The translations under genes were made by a program, and so were the position numbers. From an uncultured Bradyrhizobium sp. (lineage in GTDB: Bacteria; Pseudomonadota; Alphaproteobacteria; Rhizobiales; Xanthobacteraceae): 64,000 bases of DNA. This document shows positions 8,853 through 16,690 of this stretch, piece after piece. How positions within the stretch are numbered: the stretch's first letter is position 1; the number at the start of each line of letters is the position of its first letter. Below the pieces are notes generated by a model. That model saw nothing but the letters and a program-made list of their open reading frames with translations. It was not told the DNA's origin and made no database searches. The stretch spans positions 1 through 64,000 of the forward strand of contig NZ_CAKZHY010000173.1 in assembly GCF_936928535.1 (NCBI RefSeq). Direction: 5' to 3'.

Positions 8853-8900
8853 TCGGTACGGATGCAGTCGGCCCGTGAAAGGTCGTGCGGGGAGGATTCG

Positions 8901-9311
8901 ATGGTTCGTGGAAGCTGTCTGTGCGGCGCCGTGCGTTTCGAGATCGATCGCGTGCGTGCGCTGACGCACTGCCACTGCACCACTTGCCGCAAGCTGACCG
9001 GCGCGGCCTTCGCCACCTACGCCCATGTCGATGCCGACAAGTTTCGCTTTGTCGCGGGCGAAGACATGACGACGCGTTACGAATCCGCGCCCGGGAGCTT
9101 CCGCCACCGCTGCAAGACCTGCGGCTGCCTGACGCCTGGCAAGGCGAGCTATCTTCCGACTGTCAGCATCCCAGCCGGCCTGCTCGACGACGATCCGCAA
9201 GTCCGGCCGCGTCTCCACGTCTTCACCTCGTCGTGCGCGCCGTGGTGGACGATCCAGGACGACCTGCCCCAGCACGAGAAATGGGTGCCGGGCTTTGAGC
9301 CGAAGTCGTAA
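8901..9311 (+). CDS. GFA-family zinc protein (glutathione-dependent formaldehyde-activating-like)
   Basis: A 136-residue protein with the complete zinc-ligand set of the GFA family: Cys6 and Cys8 in CLCG, Cys24/26/29 in HCHCTTCRK, and a later CKTCGC. Named for an enzyme reported to assist glutathione-formaldehyde adduct formation, the family is broad and most members have no proven activity. The ATG at 8901 is chosen because GGGGAGGA ends 5 bases upstream. It overlaps no neighbour and is convergent with the TauE gene. Compare the second, cysteine-poor GFA protein at 55870-56373. Confidence 0.9.
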   Translation: MVRGSCLCGAVRFEIDRVRALTHCHCTTCRKLTGAAFATYAHVDADKFRFVAGEDMTTRYESAPGSFRHRCKTCGCLTPGKASYLPTVSIPAGLLDDDPQVRPRLHVFTSSCAPWWTIQDDLPQHEKWVPGFEPKS

Positions 9312-9317
9312 GCCGCC

Positions 9318-10070
9318 TCAGGCGAACTCCTTCAGCAGCGCGCTGGCGGCGAGATAAACGCCGAGCAGGATCATTGCGACGAGGAACCAGCGGCGGAACG
9401 CTTCCGCCGGCATCCGCTGCCGCACCGACTGGCCGACATACATGCCCGCAAAGGCCATGGCCATGGCGACCGCGCCGGGCACGGCATTGGCTGAGGTCAG
9501 CAAGCCGCCGGCCGTCAGGTTGAAGGCGAGCGCCAGCGTTGCCGTGGTGAAGAACACGCCGAGCGCCTGCACCAGCTCGTCCTTCTCCATCCCGATCGCC
9601 TGCATGAACGGCATCGAGGGGATCACCTGCACGCCCGTCGAGGCCGAGATCACGCCCGTGACGACCCCGACCACGCCGCCGACCCATTTCTCGTTTCGAG
9701 GCGCGACGTGGAACTTGAATTTGCTGAGGCCGATGATTGCGTAGACCATCAGCAGCACGCCGAGCACCACAGTGCCGTAGCGGGCATAAGGCCCGGTCAG
9801 GGCGCCGGCATTGAGCCAGCATCCGATCACGGTGCCGATCATCAGCGGCCACAGGCGTCTGAGGATGTCGCGCAGGTACGGGCCGACAAAGGTCTGCCAG
9901 ATGTTGGTGACGATGGCGGGCACGATCACGATCGCGATCGCGCGGCTCGGCGCCATGTTCACCGCGAGCAGGCCCATAGAGACAGTCGGCAGGCCGAGCC
10001 CGACGACGCCCTTGACGAAACCGGCAACCAGGAAGACGGCGGCGATGAGGATGAGAAGCGGGTCAATCAT
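9318..10070 (-). CDS. TauE/SafE family membrane transporter
   Basis: A 250-residue protein with about eight hydrophobic helices. It carries the family repeats GFVKGVVGLGLPTVSMGLL near the N terminus and VTGVISASTGVQVIPSMPF in the second half. The family moves sulfite, sulfoacetate or other small organic anions across the inner membrane. The ATG at 10068-10070 is chosen because the first helix starts there. Transcription diverges from a LysR gene across 95 bases containing a perfect dyad, a standard arrangement for a LysR regulator and its target transporter. Confidence 0.9.
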   Translation of the reverse strand: MIDPLLILIAAVFLVAGFVKGVVGLGLPTVSMGLLAVNMAPSRAIAIVIVPAIVTNIWQTFVGPYLRDILRRLWPLMIGTVIGCWLNAGALTGPYARYGTVVLGVLLMVYAIIGLSKFKFHVAPRNEKWVGGVVGVVTGVISASTGVQVIPSMPFMQAIGMEKDELVQALGVFFTTATLALAFNLTAGGLLTSANAVPGAVAMAMAFAGMYVGQSVRQRMPAEAFRRWFLVAMILLGVYLAASALLKEFA

Positions 10071-10123
10071 GCAGCCACATTGACCGAAGCGGCGCACGGG
10101 CACAATCTGGAGGTTACGGAGAT

Positions 10124-10146
10124 AGCCTTCGTTGGTTACGAAGGCT
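10124..10146. promoter_or_regulatory. LysR-type operator in the tauE/lysR divergent region
   Basis: A perfect inverted repeat AGCCTTCGT-TGGTT-ACGAAGGCT (9-base arms, 5-base spacer) lying 20 bases before the LysR start and 54 before the TauE start. It contains the T-N11-A pattern expected for LysR-type regulators. It likely controls both divergent genes and autoregulates lysR. Confidence 0.7.
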
Positions 10147-10165
10147 GATAGGGGAGGAAAAGCCC

Positions 10166-11056
10166 GTGCGTTTCGACCTCGTCGATCTCCAGCTCTTCAT
10201 CGCGGTCGCCGACCAGCGCAGCATCACCCGCGGCGCGGAGCGGTCGCATCTGGCCTTGGCGTCGGCCAGCGCGCGGATCAAGGGTCTGGAGGACGCGCTC
10301 GGCGTTGCACTGCTCAAGCGCGGGCGTCGCGGCGTCGAGCTGACGGCGGCCGGCGAAAGCCTGCTCGATCATGCCAGGCTCGTGATTCACCAGGTCGACG
10401 CCATGCGCGGCGATCTCGCCGGCTTTGCCAGCGGCCTGCGCGCCAGCGTGCACTTCCTCGCCAACACCTCGGGCTTGTCGGAGCATCTGCCGAAGGCGCT
10501 GGCCGGCTTCCTGCGCGAGCATCGCGACGTCGCCATCGATATCGAGGAGCGCGAGAGCACCGACATCGCGGCCGCGATCACCGCAGGCGCTGCCGATCTC
10601 GGCTTTGCTGCCGAGCACGCGCTGCCCGATCATATCGAGCGCTTCGTGTTCAGCGAGGACCGATTGACGCTGGTGACATCGAAGCGCGGCCCGTTCGTCG
10701 GCCGCCGCCAGATCGATTTCCAGGAGGCGAATGCGTGCGAGTTCGTCGGACTGACCAGCGCCACCGCGCTTCAGATGCACATATCAAAGCACGCCGCGAG
10801 GCTCGGCATGCGCCCGCATTTTCGCGCGCGCCTGCGCGACTTCGATGCGATCTGCCAGCTGGTCTCGGCCGATGTCGGCGTCGCCCTGGTGCCTGAAGCT
10901 GCCGCCCGCCGCTGCGCCAGGCTGATGCCGCTCGCCATGGTCCGCCTGCGCGATGCCTGGGCCAACCGCAAGCTCGTGATCTGCGCCCGCAGCTTCAAGG
11001 CGCTGCCGCGGCCGGCCAAGATGCTGGTGGAGCATTTGAGGGCAGAGGCGGTGTGA
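10166..11056 (+). CDS. LysR-family transcriptional regulator
   Basis: A 296-residue regulator with an N-terminal winged helix-turn-helix (FDLVDLQLFIAVADQRSITR, then LALASASARIKGLEDALG) and a C-terminal periplasmic-binding-protein-like effector domain from about residue 90. The start is GTG at 10166, with GGGGAGGA 8 bases upstream. It is divergent from the TauE/SafE transporter and shares the dyad at 10124-10146, so transporter control by a transported or related ligand is the natural reading. The effector is unknown. Confidence 0.92.
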   Translation: MRFDLVDLQLFIAVADQRSITRGAERSHLALASASARIKGLEDALGVALLKRGRRGVELTAAGESLLDHARLVIHQVDAMRGDLAGFASGLRASVHFLANTSGLSEHLPKALAGFLREHRDVAIDIEERESTDIAAAITAGAADLGFAAEHALPDHIERFVFSEDRLTLVTSKRGPFVGRRQIDFQEANACEFVGLTSATALQMHISKHAARLGMRPHFRARLRDFDAICQLVSADVGVALVPEAAARRCARLMPLAMVRLRDAWANRKLVICARSFKALPRPAKMLVEHLRAEAV

Positions 11057-11071
11057 GATGGTTTGGCAAAC

Positions 11072-11103
11072 TCGTCATGGCCGGACAAGCCCGGCCATGA
11101 CGA
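11072..11103. terminator. Bidirectional terminator-like palindrome, copy 1
   Basis: Arms TCGTCATGGCCGG and CCGGCCATGACGA (13 bases, perfect) with a 6-base loop, between the convergent LysR and TctC genes. A near-identical copy lies at 20669-20700 between another convergent pair, so this is a dispersed repeat recruited as a terminator. Confidence 0.7.
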
Positions 11104-11119
11104 ATAGCAACAGGGCTGC

Positions 11120-12085
11120 CTACTTCGCGGTCTCCACCCCCGCGTCCTTGATCACCTTCGCCCATTTCGCGGTCTCGTCCGCGATGAACTTGCGAAAATG
11201 CTCGGGCTCGTCGCCGGCAAGCGTGGCGCCCTGCTGGGCGAGCTTTTCCTTCACCGCGGGATCCGCCATGGCCTTGGTCGCGAGGTCATGCAGATCAGTG
11301 ACGATCTCCTTGGGCGTGCCCTTCGGCGCGACCATGCCGTACCAGTTCTCGATGCGCAGATTGGGGAAGCCGGCCTCCTTCGTGGTCGGCACGTCAGGCG
11401 CGGTCGGAGCGCGCTCCACCGAGCCGATCGCGATCGGCTTGAGCGCGCCGGCCTTGACCTGCGGCAGCAGCACCGGAAGATCGAGGAAGGTCATCTGGAC
11501 CTGCTGGCCCAGCAGGTCGTTCACGGCCGGAGCCGCGCCGCGATAGGGCACGTGCACGATGTCGATTTTGGCGGTCAGCTTGAACAATTCGCCGGCGAGA
11601 TGCGGCAGGCTGCCGGGGCCGGAGGAAGCGAAGTTGAGCTTTCCCGGCTGCGCCTTGGCGAGTGCAATCAATTCGCCGATGTCCTTGGCCGGCACGTTGG
11701 TCGCGACCACAAGCATTTCCGGCACGGTGGCGACCAGCGTCACCGGCGTCAGGTCATTGAGGGTGTCGTAGGCGACCTTCTCCATGCTCGGGCTGATCGC
11801 GAGTGCACCGGCCGAGGAGATGGCGACGGTGTAGCCGTCGGGCGCGGCCTTGGCGACCGCATCGGTGCCGAGCACGCCGCCTTGGCCGGCGCGATTGTCG
11901 ATCAGCACGGGTTGCCCTGAGAGTTCCGACATGCGCTGGCCGATGACGCGGGCGATGATGTCGTTGGGGCCGCCAGCCGGGAACGGCACGATCAGCCTGA
12001 TCGGCTTTGCGGGAAATTTCTGGGCCGCCGCCACTGACGGCAACAGCAGGAACAACCCAAGGAGCAGCCTGCGTGAGATGGTCAT
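11120..12085 (-). CDS. Tripartite tricarboxylate transporter substrate-binding protein (TctC/Bug family)
   Basis: A 321-residue exported protein: signal peptide MTISRRLLLGLFLLLPSVAAAQ, then the Bug-family signature KPIRLIVPFPAGGPNDIIAR and DNRAGQGGVLGTDAVAKAAPDG. These periplasmic proteins bind carboxylates or aromatic acids for TctAB-type permeases. No permease genes are nearby, so it is an orphan receptor, which is common in Bradyrhizobium and Bordetella-type genomes. It is followed on the same strand by nothing and preceded by hisN (gap 22 bases), so the two may share a transcript, though their functions are unrelated. Confidence 0.93.
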   Translation of the reverse strand: MTISRRLLLGLFLLLPSVAAAQKFPAKPIRLIVPFPAGGPNDIIARVIGQRMSELSGQPVLIDNRAGQGGVLGTDAVAKAAPDGYTVAISSAGALAISPSMEKVAYDTLNDLTPVTLVATVPEMLVVATNVPAKDIGELIALAKAQPGKLNFASSGPGSLPHLAGELFKLTAKIDIVHVPYRGAAPAVNDLLGQQVQMTFLDLPVLLPQVKAGALKPIAIGSVERAPTAPDVPTTKEAGFPNLRIENWYGMVAPKGTPKEIVTDLHDLATKAMADPAVKEKLAQQGATLAGDEPEHFRKFIADETAKWAKVIKDAGVETAK

Positions 12086-12107
12086 GCAAGCCTCCCGTTC
12101 GCGCCTG

Positions 12108-12890
12108 CTATTGGTTGAGCAGCTTCAGCGCTTCTTCGTGAACACGTGCATCGCCGGCCGCGACGATGCGACCGCCGCCCTGGGCCGGCTTGCCTTCCCA
12201 GGTGGTGACAACGCCGCCGGCGCCGGTGACGATCGGGATCAGGGCTGCGATGTCGTAAGGCTTTAGCTCCGTCTCGACCACGAGGTCGACATGGCCCGCC
12301 GCGAGCATGCAATAGGAATAGCAATCGCCGCCATAACGCGACAGCCGCGCCCCCTGCTCGATGCGGCCGAAAATGGCGCGGTCGCGCTCGTTCATCAGCA
12401 AGGGAGAGGTGGTGTAGGTCGTCGCCTCCGACAACAAGGCGCAGCGGCGGACCTGCAGCCGGCGCTCACTGGTGGGGCCCTTATAATTGGCCGAGCCGTT
12501 GTCGCCGGAAAAGCGCTCGCCGATGAAGGGCTGGTGCATCATGCCGTAGACAGGCTTGCCCTTGTGCAGCAGGGCGATCAGCGTGCCCCAGATCGGAAAG
12601 CCGCCGATGAAGGACTTCGTGCCGTCGATCGGGTCGAGCACCCAGACATAGTCTGCATCCTCGCGCTCATTGCCGAATTCCTCGCCGACGATGCCGTGCT
12701 GGGGGAAGCTCGCCTTGATCAGCCGCCGCATCACCGCCTCAGCGGCGCGGTCGGCTTCCGTCACGGGGTCGAATTCCTTGGTCTTGCTCTTGTCGTCGAT
12801 CGACAGCGAGGTGCGGAAGAACGGCAGGATGGTTTCGCCGGAGGCGGTGGCAAGCCGTCCGATGAAGGCTGAGAAGTCGATCACCGTCAC
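12108..12890 (-). CDS. hisN: Inositol-monophosphatase-family histidinol-phosphatase
   Basis: A 260-residue phosphatase with all IMPase metal motifs: GEEFG, DPIDGTKSFIGG and, near the C terminus, ELKPYDIAAL. Its sequence is closest to the HisN type, which removes phosphate from L-histidinol phosphate in histidine biosynthesis; some SuhB-type inositol phosphatases look alike. The start is GTG at 12888-12890 with GAGGA upstream. The Bug-family gene begins 22 bases downstream. On the other side, about 350 bases away and on the opposite strand, is the candidate suhB-type sRNA. That RNA family was named for lying beside this phosphatase family. Confidence 0.85.
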   Translation of the reverse strand: MTVIDFSAFIGRLATASGETILPFFRTSLSIDDKSKTKEFDPVTEADRAAEAVMRRLIKASFPQHGIVGEEFGNEREDADYVWVLDPIDGTKSFIGGFPIWGTLIALLHKGKPVYGMMHQPFIGERFSGDNGSANYKGPTSERRLQVRRCALLSEATTYTTSPLLMNERDRAIFGRIEQGARLSRYGGDCYSYCMLAAGHVDLVVETELKPYDIAALIPIVTGAGGVVTTWEGKPAQGGGRIVAAGDARVHEEALKLLNQ

Positions 12891-13249
12891 GGCGCATCCT
12901 CAAAACGAAAGTTGGGTGAAGCTCACATCTGCCTAACTCAATTCGCCCCTCGCGTGCAGCGCTGTCTTGATTTTGCACCCTGGTATTTTGGATCCGGTTG
13001 CCGGCTGACCCAACTGAGCTCCGCGCGAGCCCAGTGGCGAGCCATATGCTGGCCAAATATCGATCACGAAGTTGAAAGCTTAGTTCCGAACATGCCTTGT
13101 TCGTATGCAAATGACTATCAACCCATTGAATTTCCTTATTAAAGAAACTGAATCTGGGTTTCTCTAGGAGCAATTGAGCCATGTGTTTTTGCATGGGAAA
13201 CGGCTCAAAAGCCCTTGCGCTTTGTGCGGCGCGGCCGCATATTGTTGCG
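12891..13249. other. Intergenic stretch between hisN and the sRNA
   Basis: About 360 bases with no credible gene and lower GC than the flanks. It contains a CGAACA-TGCCT-TGTTCG dyad at 13087-13103, and a hairpin-forming TTGAGCC ... GGCTCAA pair at about 13176-13208 with CATG repeats inside. These could be regulatory, but nothing ties them to a known factor. Confidence 0.4.
13215..13243 (+). promoter_or_regulatory. Sigma70-type promoter for the sRNA
   Basis: A -35 box TTGCGC (13215-13220) and a -10 box CATATT (13238-13243) with an ideal 17-base spacer, predicting a transcript start near 13250. The only downstream target before the strong terminator is the small RNA. Confidence 0.6.
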
Positions 13250-13342
13250 GTGCGGTAGCGCTTCTCGCGTTACCGTTGCCCTCCTTGGGCGTTTCCTCCC
13301 TAGACTTGGGCCGCTAGCGTCATTCGCGAGCGGCCCTTTTTT
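13250..13342 (+). ncRNA. suhB/MmgR (alpha-r8)-like small RNA
   Basis: A transcript of about 93 bases predicted between a good promoter and a strong terminator with no open frame. It has a 5' stem-loop (CGGTA at 13253 with TACCG at 13271), then a single-stranded pyrimidine-rich stretch containing GTTTCCTCCCTAGACTT, then the terminator. That layout, and the CCUCCC core, match my memory of the alphaproteobacterial suhB RNA family (MmgR in Sinorhizobium), usually found near IMPase genes as here. Such RNAs act in trans with Hfq; in Sinorhizobium, MmgR is nitrogen-regulated. The family call needs a covariance-model search. Confidence 0.6.
13308..13342 (+). terminator. Strong intrinsic terminator of the sRNA
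   Basis: GGGCCGCT (13308-13315) pairs with AGCGGCCC (13329-13336), the loop ends can pair further (AGCG/CGCG), and six T follow (13337-13342). It is on the plus strand, where no protein gene lies upstream, which itself argues for a non-coding transcript. Confidence 0.9.
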
Positions 13343-13437
13343 CTTGCCTCGCCTGCTTTCAGTTTTGCGCGCGATCCGTTGCGAAGCGAAACTGCGTTCG
13401 CGCCAATCGAGGCGAGACCATCGTTCGAGGCGCGCGT

Positions 13438-14328
13438 CTATTCCGCCGCGGCCTGGAACGGGCCGAGATCGCCGAACGGGATCGTGGTCGCCAGGACGTC
13501 GGCGAGAACGCCGAAATCGCTCGCCACTTGCCCAAAGCGCGGGCTGCGCTCGCGACGGCGCTCATCCATGTAGATCGCGCGGTTGAACTCGAGCTGCACC
13601 GCGTGCAGGCCGCTCGCCGGATTGCCGTAGTGCTCGGTAATGAAGCCGCCGGCATAGGGCTTGTTGCGGCCGATCGAATAGCCGAGCCCGGTCATCGTCT
13701 CCTCGACGCGATCGGGCAGCAGCGGCGTGCAGCTCGTGCCGTAGCGGTCGCCTATCACGACGTCCGGCCGGCGCGGCTCGTCCCTGCTGACGCCGACCGA
13801 GGGCATCGAGTGGCAATCGACCAGCACCACCGTGCCGAACATCTGGTGCACCTTGTTGATCAGCCGGCGCAGCGCGCGGTGGTAGGGCTTGTACAGCGTC
13901 TCGATCCGCGCCAGCGCGTCGTCGACCGCGATGCGGTCGCGATAGATCTCCTGGCCGTCGCCGACCACGCGCGGAATCGTGCCTAATCCGCCGGCGACCC
14001 GCATCGAGCGGGTGTTGGCAAAGCTCGGCAGGCGGCCGGTGAACATGCGCGGGTCGAGCTCATAGGGCTCTCTGTTGACGTCGACATAGGAGCGGGGAAA
14101 GTTGACCCGCACGGTCGGAAAGCCGCGATCGCTCAAATGGGTGATCAGTTCGTCCATGAAGGAGTCTTCCGAGCGCCGCAGCGTCGGCAGGTCGATCCGC
14201 GATGCGCTCAGGAATTCGTCCGGGTAGGTCGAGCCGGAATGGGGCGAGTTGAAGATAACGGGCGCGCGCCACTCGGCGGGCTCCACGATCTCGAAGGCTG
14301 GCGACACCTCGCCGTCAAACCGGGTCAT
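13438..14328 (-). CDS. N-formylglutamate amidohydrolase
   Basis: A 296-residue enzyme of the N-formylglutamate amidohydrolase family. Visible motifs are the early SPHSGSTYP, the VNFPRSYVDVNREPYELDP segment, and the metal/active-site VDCHSMPS. It removes the formyl group from N-formyl-L-glutamate, a late step of one histidine-degradation route, though rhizobial members next to cpdR may have other N-acyl substrates. The ATG at 14326-14328 is used. It diverges from cpdR across about 340 bases; the same pairing is seen in other alphaproteobacteria. Confidence 0.9.
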   Translation of the reverse strand: MTRFDGEVSPAFEIVEPAEWRAPVIFNSPHSGSTYPDEFLSASRIDLPTLRRSEDSFMDELITHLSDRGFPTVRVNFPRSYVDVNREPYELDPRMFTGRLPSFANTRSMRVAGGLGTIPRVVGDGQEIYRDRIAVDDALARIETLYKPYHRALRRLINKVHQMFGTVVLVDCHSMPSVGVSRDEPRRPDVVIGDRYGTSCTPLLPDRVEETMTGLGYSIGRNKPYAGGFITEHYGNPASGLHAVQLEFNRAIYMDERRRERSPRFGQVASDFGVLADVLATTIPFGDLGPFQAAAE

Positions 14329-14672
14329 CTTCTCAGGCTTCGTCCCTTCACGCCCTCAGGTCTGGCGCCGCACGATCCGGCATGGGGCCGGGATCGCGTG
14401 ATTCGGCCGATCGAGCGGCTCTTATGTGTCGTCATTGTCCGGAATCGCAACCATTCTGCCAAGCGAAAAAGCGTGATCCGCGCTGGAACATGTCTTAACC
14501 GTGTGGGGAGGGAGGCGGGGATGCGTGGGCGCACCGGAATTGATTCGTCCCGCATTCCGGTTCACAACACCTCTCGCAGCGCGAGCCTCCAGGGTTAAGA
14601 TTTTCACCCCAAATTTACCCTCTGTCGGGCTTAGTGACCTCTGCATATCCTCTGGGGATCGACGTTCCGCTC
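14329..14672. other. Divergent intergenic region between the amidohydrolase and cpdR
   Basis: 344 bases without a credible gene. It should hold both promoters. A TTAACC half-site (within cttaacc, about 14493) resembles half of a CtrA box, but the second half is not present, so no operator is called. The rest shows no convincing repeat or hairpin. Confidence 0.4.
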
Positions 14673-15032
14673 ATGCCAAAAATCCTGCTCGCCGAAGACG
14701 ACAACGACATGCGCCGTTTCCTGGTCAAGGCGCTGGAAAACGCCGGTTTTCAGGTCTCGTCCCACGACAACGGCATGGCCGCTTATCAGCGGTTGCGGGA
14801 AGAGCCGTTCGAGATGCTGCTGACCGACATCGTGATGCCGGAGATGGACGGCATCGAGCTCGCCCGCCGGGCCTCGGAACTCGATCCCGATATCAAGATC
14901 ATGTTTATCACCGGCTTCGCCGCGGTCGCCCTGAACTCGGATTCGGACGCCCCCAAGAACGCCAAGGTGCTGTCGAAGCCCGTTCACCTCAGGGAATTGG
15001 TGAGCGAAGTGAACAAGATGCTGGCGGCCTAA
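14673..15032 (+). CDS. cpdR: Single-domain response regulator CpdR
   Basis: A 119-residue receiver-only protein. It has the acidic pair EDDND near the N terminus, the phospho-acceptor Asp in LLTDIVMPEMDG, and the invariant Lys in KVLSKPVHLREL. The stretch IKIMFITGFAAVALNSDS is essentially diagnostic for CpdR, which in Caulobacter and Sinorhizobium, when unphosphorylated, primes the ClpXP protease to degrade CtrA-pathway and other substrates and is controlled by the CckA-ChpT phosphorelay. The ATG at 14673 matches the usual start; an upstream in-frame ATG would add 13 non-conserved residues. Confidence 0.95.
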   Translation: MPKILLAEDDNDMRRFLVKALENAGFQVSSHDNGMAAYQRLREEPFEMLLTDIVMPEMDGIELARRASELDPDIKIMFITGFAAVALNSDSDAPKNAKVLSKPVHLRELVSEVNKMLAA

Positions 15033-15108
15033 ATCCGCCGCGTTCCGTCCTTGCGCCGGCTCCCATGAGCCGTTATAGGGACCCCCACCCGACGAAAGTG
15101 GACTATTA

Positions 15109-15183
15109 GGGCACGTAGCTCAGCGGGAGAGCACTACCTTGACATGGTAGGGGTCACAGGTTCGATCCCTGTCGTGCCCACCA
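15109..15183 (+). tRNA. tRNA-Val (anticodon GAC)
   Basis: A complete cloverleaf: acceptor GGGCACG (15109-15115) pairs with CGTGCCC (15173-15179); D-arm AGCTCAGCGGGAGAGC; anticodon stem CTACC/GGTAG with loop TTGACAT, putting GAC at 15141-15143; T-arm CACAGGTTCGATCCCTGTC; and an encoded CCA at 15181-15183. It decodes GUC and GUU valine codons. Confidence 0.97.
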
Positions 15184-15345
15184 TCCTTCGCTCGCGAAGC
15201 GAGAGAAGGATGTCACGCCGAAGCCCAAAGGGCGAAGGCGGACTTGTAGCCGCGAGCTTCGGCTCGGCAAGCCGCGATCCATCAATCTCGAAGCGTGTCC
15301 GGCGTAGCTCGCAGAGCGTAGACGGACTAGTGCGTCATCCTCCAC
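15184..15345. repeat. Dispersed-repeat remnant downstream of tRNA-Val
   Basis: The stretch right after the tRNA contains TTCGCTCGCGAAGCGAG (a small hairpin), a GCGAGCTTCGGCTCGG hairpin, and the phrase TCCGGCGTAGCTCGCAGAGCGTAGACGGA. From memory these belong to a palindromic element frequent in Bradyrhizobium intergenic DNA. The 3' end of a tRNA is a usual landing site for such elements and for islands, but no integrase or second att copy is visible. Confidence 0.45.
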
Positions 15346-15385
15346 TCTCGTGGAACACGCCTCCGCGCTCCGGCATTGTTCCGCC

Positions 15386-15613
15386 ATGCCCAAAGCCCCC
15401 AGCAAACCCTTCAAGCGCGGCGATCACGTCAGCTGGAATTCCGAGGCCGGTCGCGTCCGCGGCCATATCCTGCGCGTCCACACCGGGGACGTCGACTACA
15501 AGGGTTACACGCACCACGCCACGCCCGACGACCCCCAATACGAGATCAAGAGCGACAAGACAGATCACGTCGCCCTGCACAAGGGCAAGGCGTTGCGGCG
15601 TCTGCGAAGCTGA
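15386..15613 (+). CDS. HVA1/DUF2945 TUDOR-like small protein
   Basis: A 75-residue basic protein with the conserved start of the hypervirulence-associated TUDOR-domain family: FKRGDHVSWNSEAGRVRGHI, then VDYKGYTHHATPDDPQYEIKSDKT and HKGKALRR. The family is widespread in soil bacteria, and its SH3-like beta-barrel may bind nucleic acid or peptide. No experimental role is known to me. The ATG at 15386 is the natural family start. Confidence 0.85.
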   Translation: MPKAPSKPFKRGDHVSWNSEAGRVRGHILRVHTGDVDYKGYTHHATPDDPQYEIKSDKTDHVALHKGKALRRLRS

Positions 15614-15690
15614 GGAGCAGGCTCTCTTCGCAGGACAGGGCGATTTCCGCTATCGTCGCGATCGAAGCGGATCGCGGTGAGGAAATGCAA

Positions 15691-15936
15691 ATGATGCGGG
15701 CGGGTTGTCTTGCCATGGTGGTGCTGGCGCTGATCGCATCAGGCGCGAACGCCGCGATCATCGACTGGCAGGCCGAGATGCAGCGCTGCCGGGCCTTGCG
15801 CGCAAGCATGGCGCCGCTGCTTCAGGCCGGCGAGGGGATATCTGCGGTCGGCCGCTCCAACAGATCCGTGCGTCGCTGCCTCTGGATCCAGCGCATGGCG
15901 GTGCGCAAGAAGATCCCCGGCGCGGAGAATTGGTAG
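15691..15936 (+). CDS. Small exported protein of unknown function
   Basis: An 81-residue product with a clear signal peptide (MMRAGCLAMVVLALIASGANA) and a mature part of about 60 residues with two cysteines, rich in Arg near the end. GTGAGGA ends 7 bases before the ATG at 15691; an ATG at 15685 is too close to the ribosome site. No domain is recognised. It ends 4 bases before the convergent Nudix gene stop. Confidence 0.65.
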   Translation: MMRAGCLAMVVLALIASGANAAIIDWQAEMQRCRALRASMAPLLQAGEGISAVGRSNRSVRRCLWIQRMAVRKKIPGAENW

Positions 15937-15940
15937 CCTG

Positions 15941-16408
15941 TCAGTCGCGCCTGGTCTTCGGCGCAAGCAGCAAGTCCTTCAAGCCGGTCGGATAGAGGCT
16001 CGGTCCGCCTGGCACGTCGAGATCGGCGAGATCGAACCAGCGGGCGGTGATCTCGTCCCCGTTGTCCTCGCGGAAGTCGATGCGGTCCTGACCACTGAAC
16101 GCGGGTTGCGGAAACGCGACCTCGACAATGAACATCACCTCATGGCCTACAGCGCCCTCGTGAACAAAGATGTTCTCCATCATCACTGGCTCGCCGGTGA
16201 TGGCGACGTCGATGCCAAGCTCTTCGTCGAATTCGCGCAAGAGCGCCGTGCGCCAGCTCTCGCCGAACTCGATCTCGCCGCCGAGCGGACGCACGCCCTT
16301 GATCCGCCCCGCATCGTCGCGCACCTCAGCCGCGAGCAGCCGCCCGTCCCGCCAGTGCAGGCCGATCGCGACGACGCGAATATGGGGATGCGGGCGCCAT
16401 GTGGTCAT
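15941..16408 (-). CDS. Nudix hydrolase
   Basis: A 155-residue enzyme with a complete Nudix box, starting GGEIEFGESW and ending LLREFDEELGID, which fits G-x5-E-x7-REUXEEXGU. It cleaves a nucleoside diphosphate linked to another group. The N-terminal HIRVVAIGLHWRDGRLLAAEV and a VMMENIFVHEGAVGHEVMFI stretch are typical of a Nudix subfamily with unclear substrate. It is convergent with the small exported protein. Confidence 0.9.
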   Translation of the reverse strand: MTTWRPHPHIRVVAIGLHWRDGRLLAAEVRDDAGRIKGVRPLGGEIEFGESWRTALLREFDEELGIDVAITGEPVMMENIFVHEGAVGHEVMFIVEVAFPQPAFSGQDRIDFREDNGDEITARWFDLADLDVPGGPSLYPTGLKDLLLAPKTRRD

Positions 16409-16690
16409 GGGGCATGGTTAGTCCCTGCCGCACGCTTTCGCAATGCGAGTGGAGCAAGCTTGAAAATGACGCCAGTGCCGCGCGCTCCGTCATTGCGAGC
16501 GGGAGCGACTTGTCCGCCGAAGCCTCGCCCACCAAGGCGCTGGCATGAGTTCGCGAAGATGCGGACGTCCGGCGGTGTCGCCTCTTTGCGAGACGGCTGT
16601 GTCGTTGCAACCGATGCGTTGATATTGATCAAGGTGATGGCGACGAAACGGGGCAACCTCAATCAGAAGATGCAAATGGGAGGATTGACC

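Noticed and set aside
12985..13035. tRNA-like D-arm sequence (minus strand GGAGCTCAGTTGGGTCAGCC)
   Set aside because: No matching acceptor, anticodon or T arms follow, so it is at most a decayed fragment.
14485..14500. CtrA-box half-site TTAACC upstream of cpdR
   Set aside because: The second half of TTAA-N7-TTAAC is missing, so there is no real operator.
15184..15345. Island boundary at tRNA-Val
   Set aside because: No integrase, no duplicated tRNA 3' end, and no mobile genes follow; only a repeat remnant is seen.
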